Source: Lophium mytilinum
Lineage: Eukaryota; Ascomycota; Dothideomycetes; Mytilinidiales; Mytilinidiaceae
Assembly (NCBI GenBank): GCA_010093605.1
Contig: MU004197.1
Location: 868,001-932,000 of the forward strand
Length of the DNA: 64,000 nt
Direction: 5' to 3'
Below the pieces are notes generated by a model. The model was not told the DNA's origin, did no database searches, and saw only the letters and a program-made list of their open reading frames with translations. The translations under genes and the position numbers were made by a program. Shown here in pieces: positions 63,961 to 64,000 of the stretch (positions within the stretch are counted from its first letter, which is position 1; each line of letters starts with the position of its first letter).

Positions 63961-64000
63961 CTACATCGTAGAGTTAGTAAGGCTGTGTAAGGTGGGATCG

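Noticed and set aside
51000-64000. A biosynthetic gene cluster (decarboxylase, Zn2Cys6 factor, wax-synthase-domain enzyme)
   Set aside because: No polyketide, peptide or terpene synthase is present and the genes are separated by long gaps and housekeeping genes.
1-64000. CRISPR arrays, phage or retroelement copies
   Set aside because: No regularly spaced repeats, no reverse transcriptase, integrase, capsid or long terminal repeats were seen.

Overview
The window is nuclear DNA from a filamentous ascomycete. Genes are compact, with short GT-AG introns (mostly 47-60 nt) that often carry a CTAAC-type branch site shortly before the AG. Gene content is typical of Pezizomycotina: NIPA-type magnesium transporter, DUF1996 secreted protein, T5orf172 (Mug113-like) protein, MIPC-synthase-like GT32, a fungal Zn2Cys6 regulator, Pbn1 and Atg101. 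A Dothideomycete is my best guess, but this rests on overall look and not on a search. I see no prophage, CRISPR, operon or biosynthetic gene cluster.

Layout. 0-10 kb: ureF, a minus-strand hypothetical gene, a Cys-rich GPI-anchored protein, atg101, the T5orf172 protein and a metallophosphoesterase. 10-24 kb: DUF1996 protein, vps18, an SDR-like protein, the NIPA transporter and a four-exon membrane protein. 24-33 kb: a BTB-like protein, a disordered Arg-rich protein, a short beta-carbonic anhydrase and a five-exon amidase (the last three on minus). 33-46 kb: an MSS116-like DEAD-box helicase, a protein kinase with an apparent N-terminal dsRNA-binding-like domain, a small conserved-looking protein, the GT32 enzyme, SARAF (minus) and pbn1 (plus). 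46-64 kb: a BTB protein, a 610-aa hypothetical, pyruvate decarboxylase, a Zn2Cys6 factor, a wax-synthase-domain acyltransferase, the GTPase rbg1/DRG1 and the 3' end of a gene running off the window.

Most genes are unrelated housekeeping or single-function genes. The only functional pairing suggested by the layout is SARAF/pbn1, two ER-membrane proteins read divergently from a 273-bp spacer. Wax synthase/rbg1 and amidase/helicase are also divergent pairs.

Gene models were built by hand from reading frames and splice sites. Several introns have lengths divisible by three and no stop codon, so an uninterrupted reading frame hides them (vps18, NIPA transporter, pbn1, rbg1, the kinase). Intergenic DNA holds a small family of degenerate terminal-inverted-repeat elements (about 225 bp, ends CAGT...ACTG) with three to four copies, next to an imperfect tandem duplication at 24.0-24.35 kb. 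The most interesting observation is the dsRBD-like plus kinase gene at 35.85-37.8 kb, whose layout recalls the vertebrate RNA sensor PKR.
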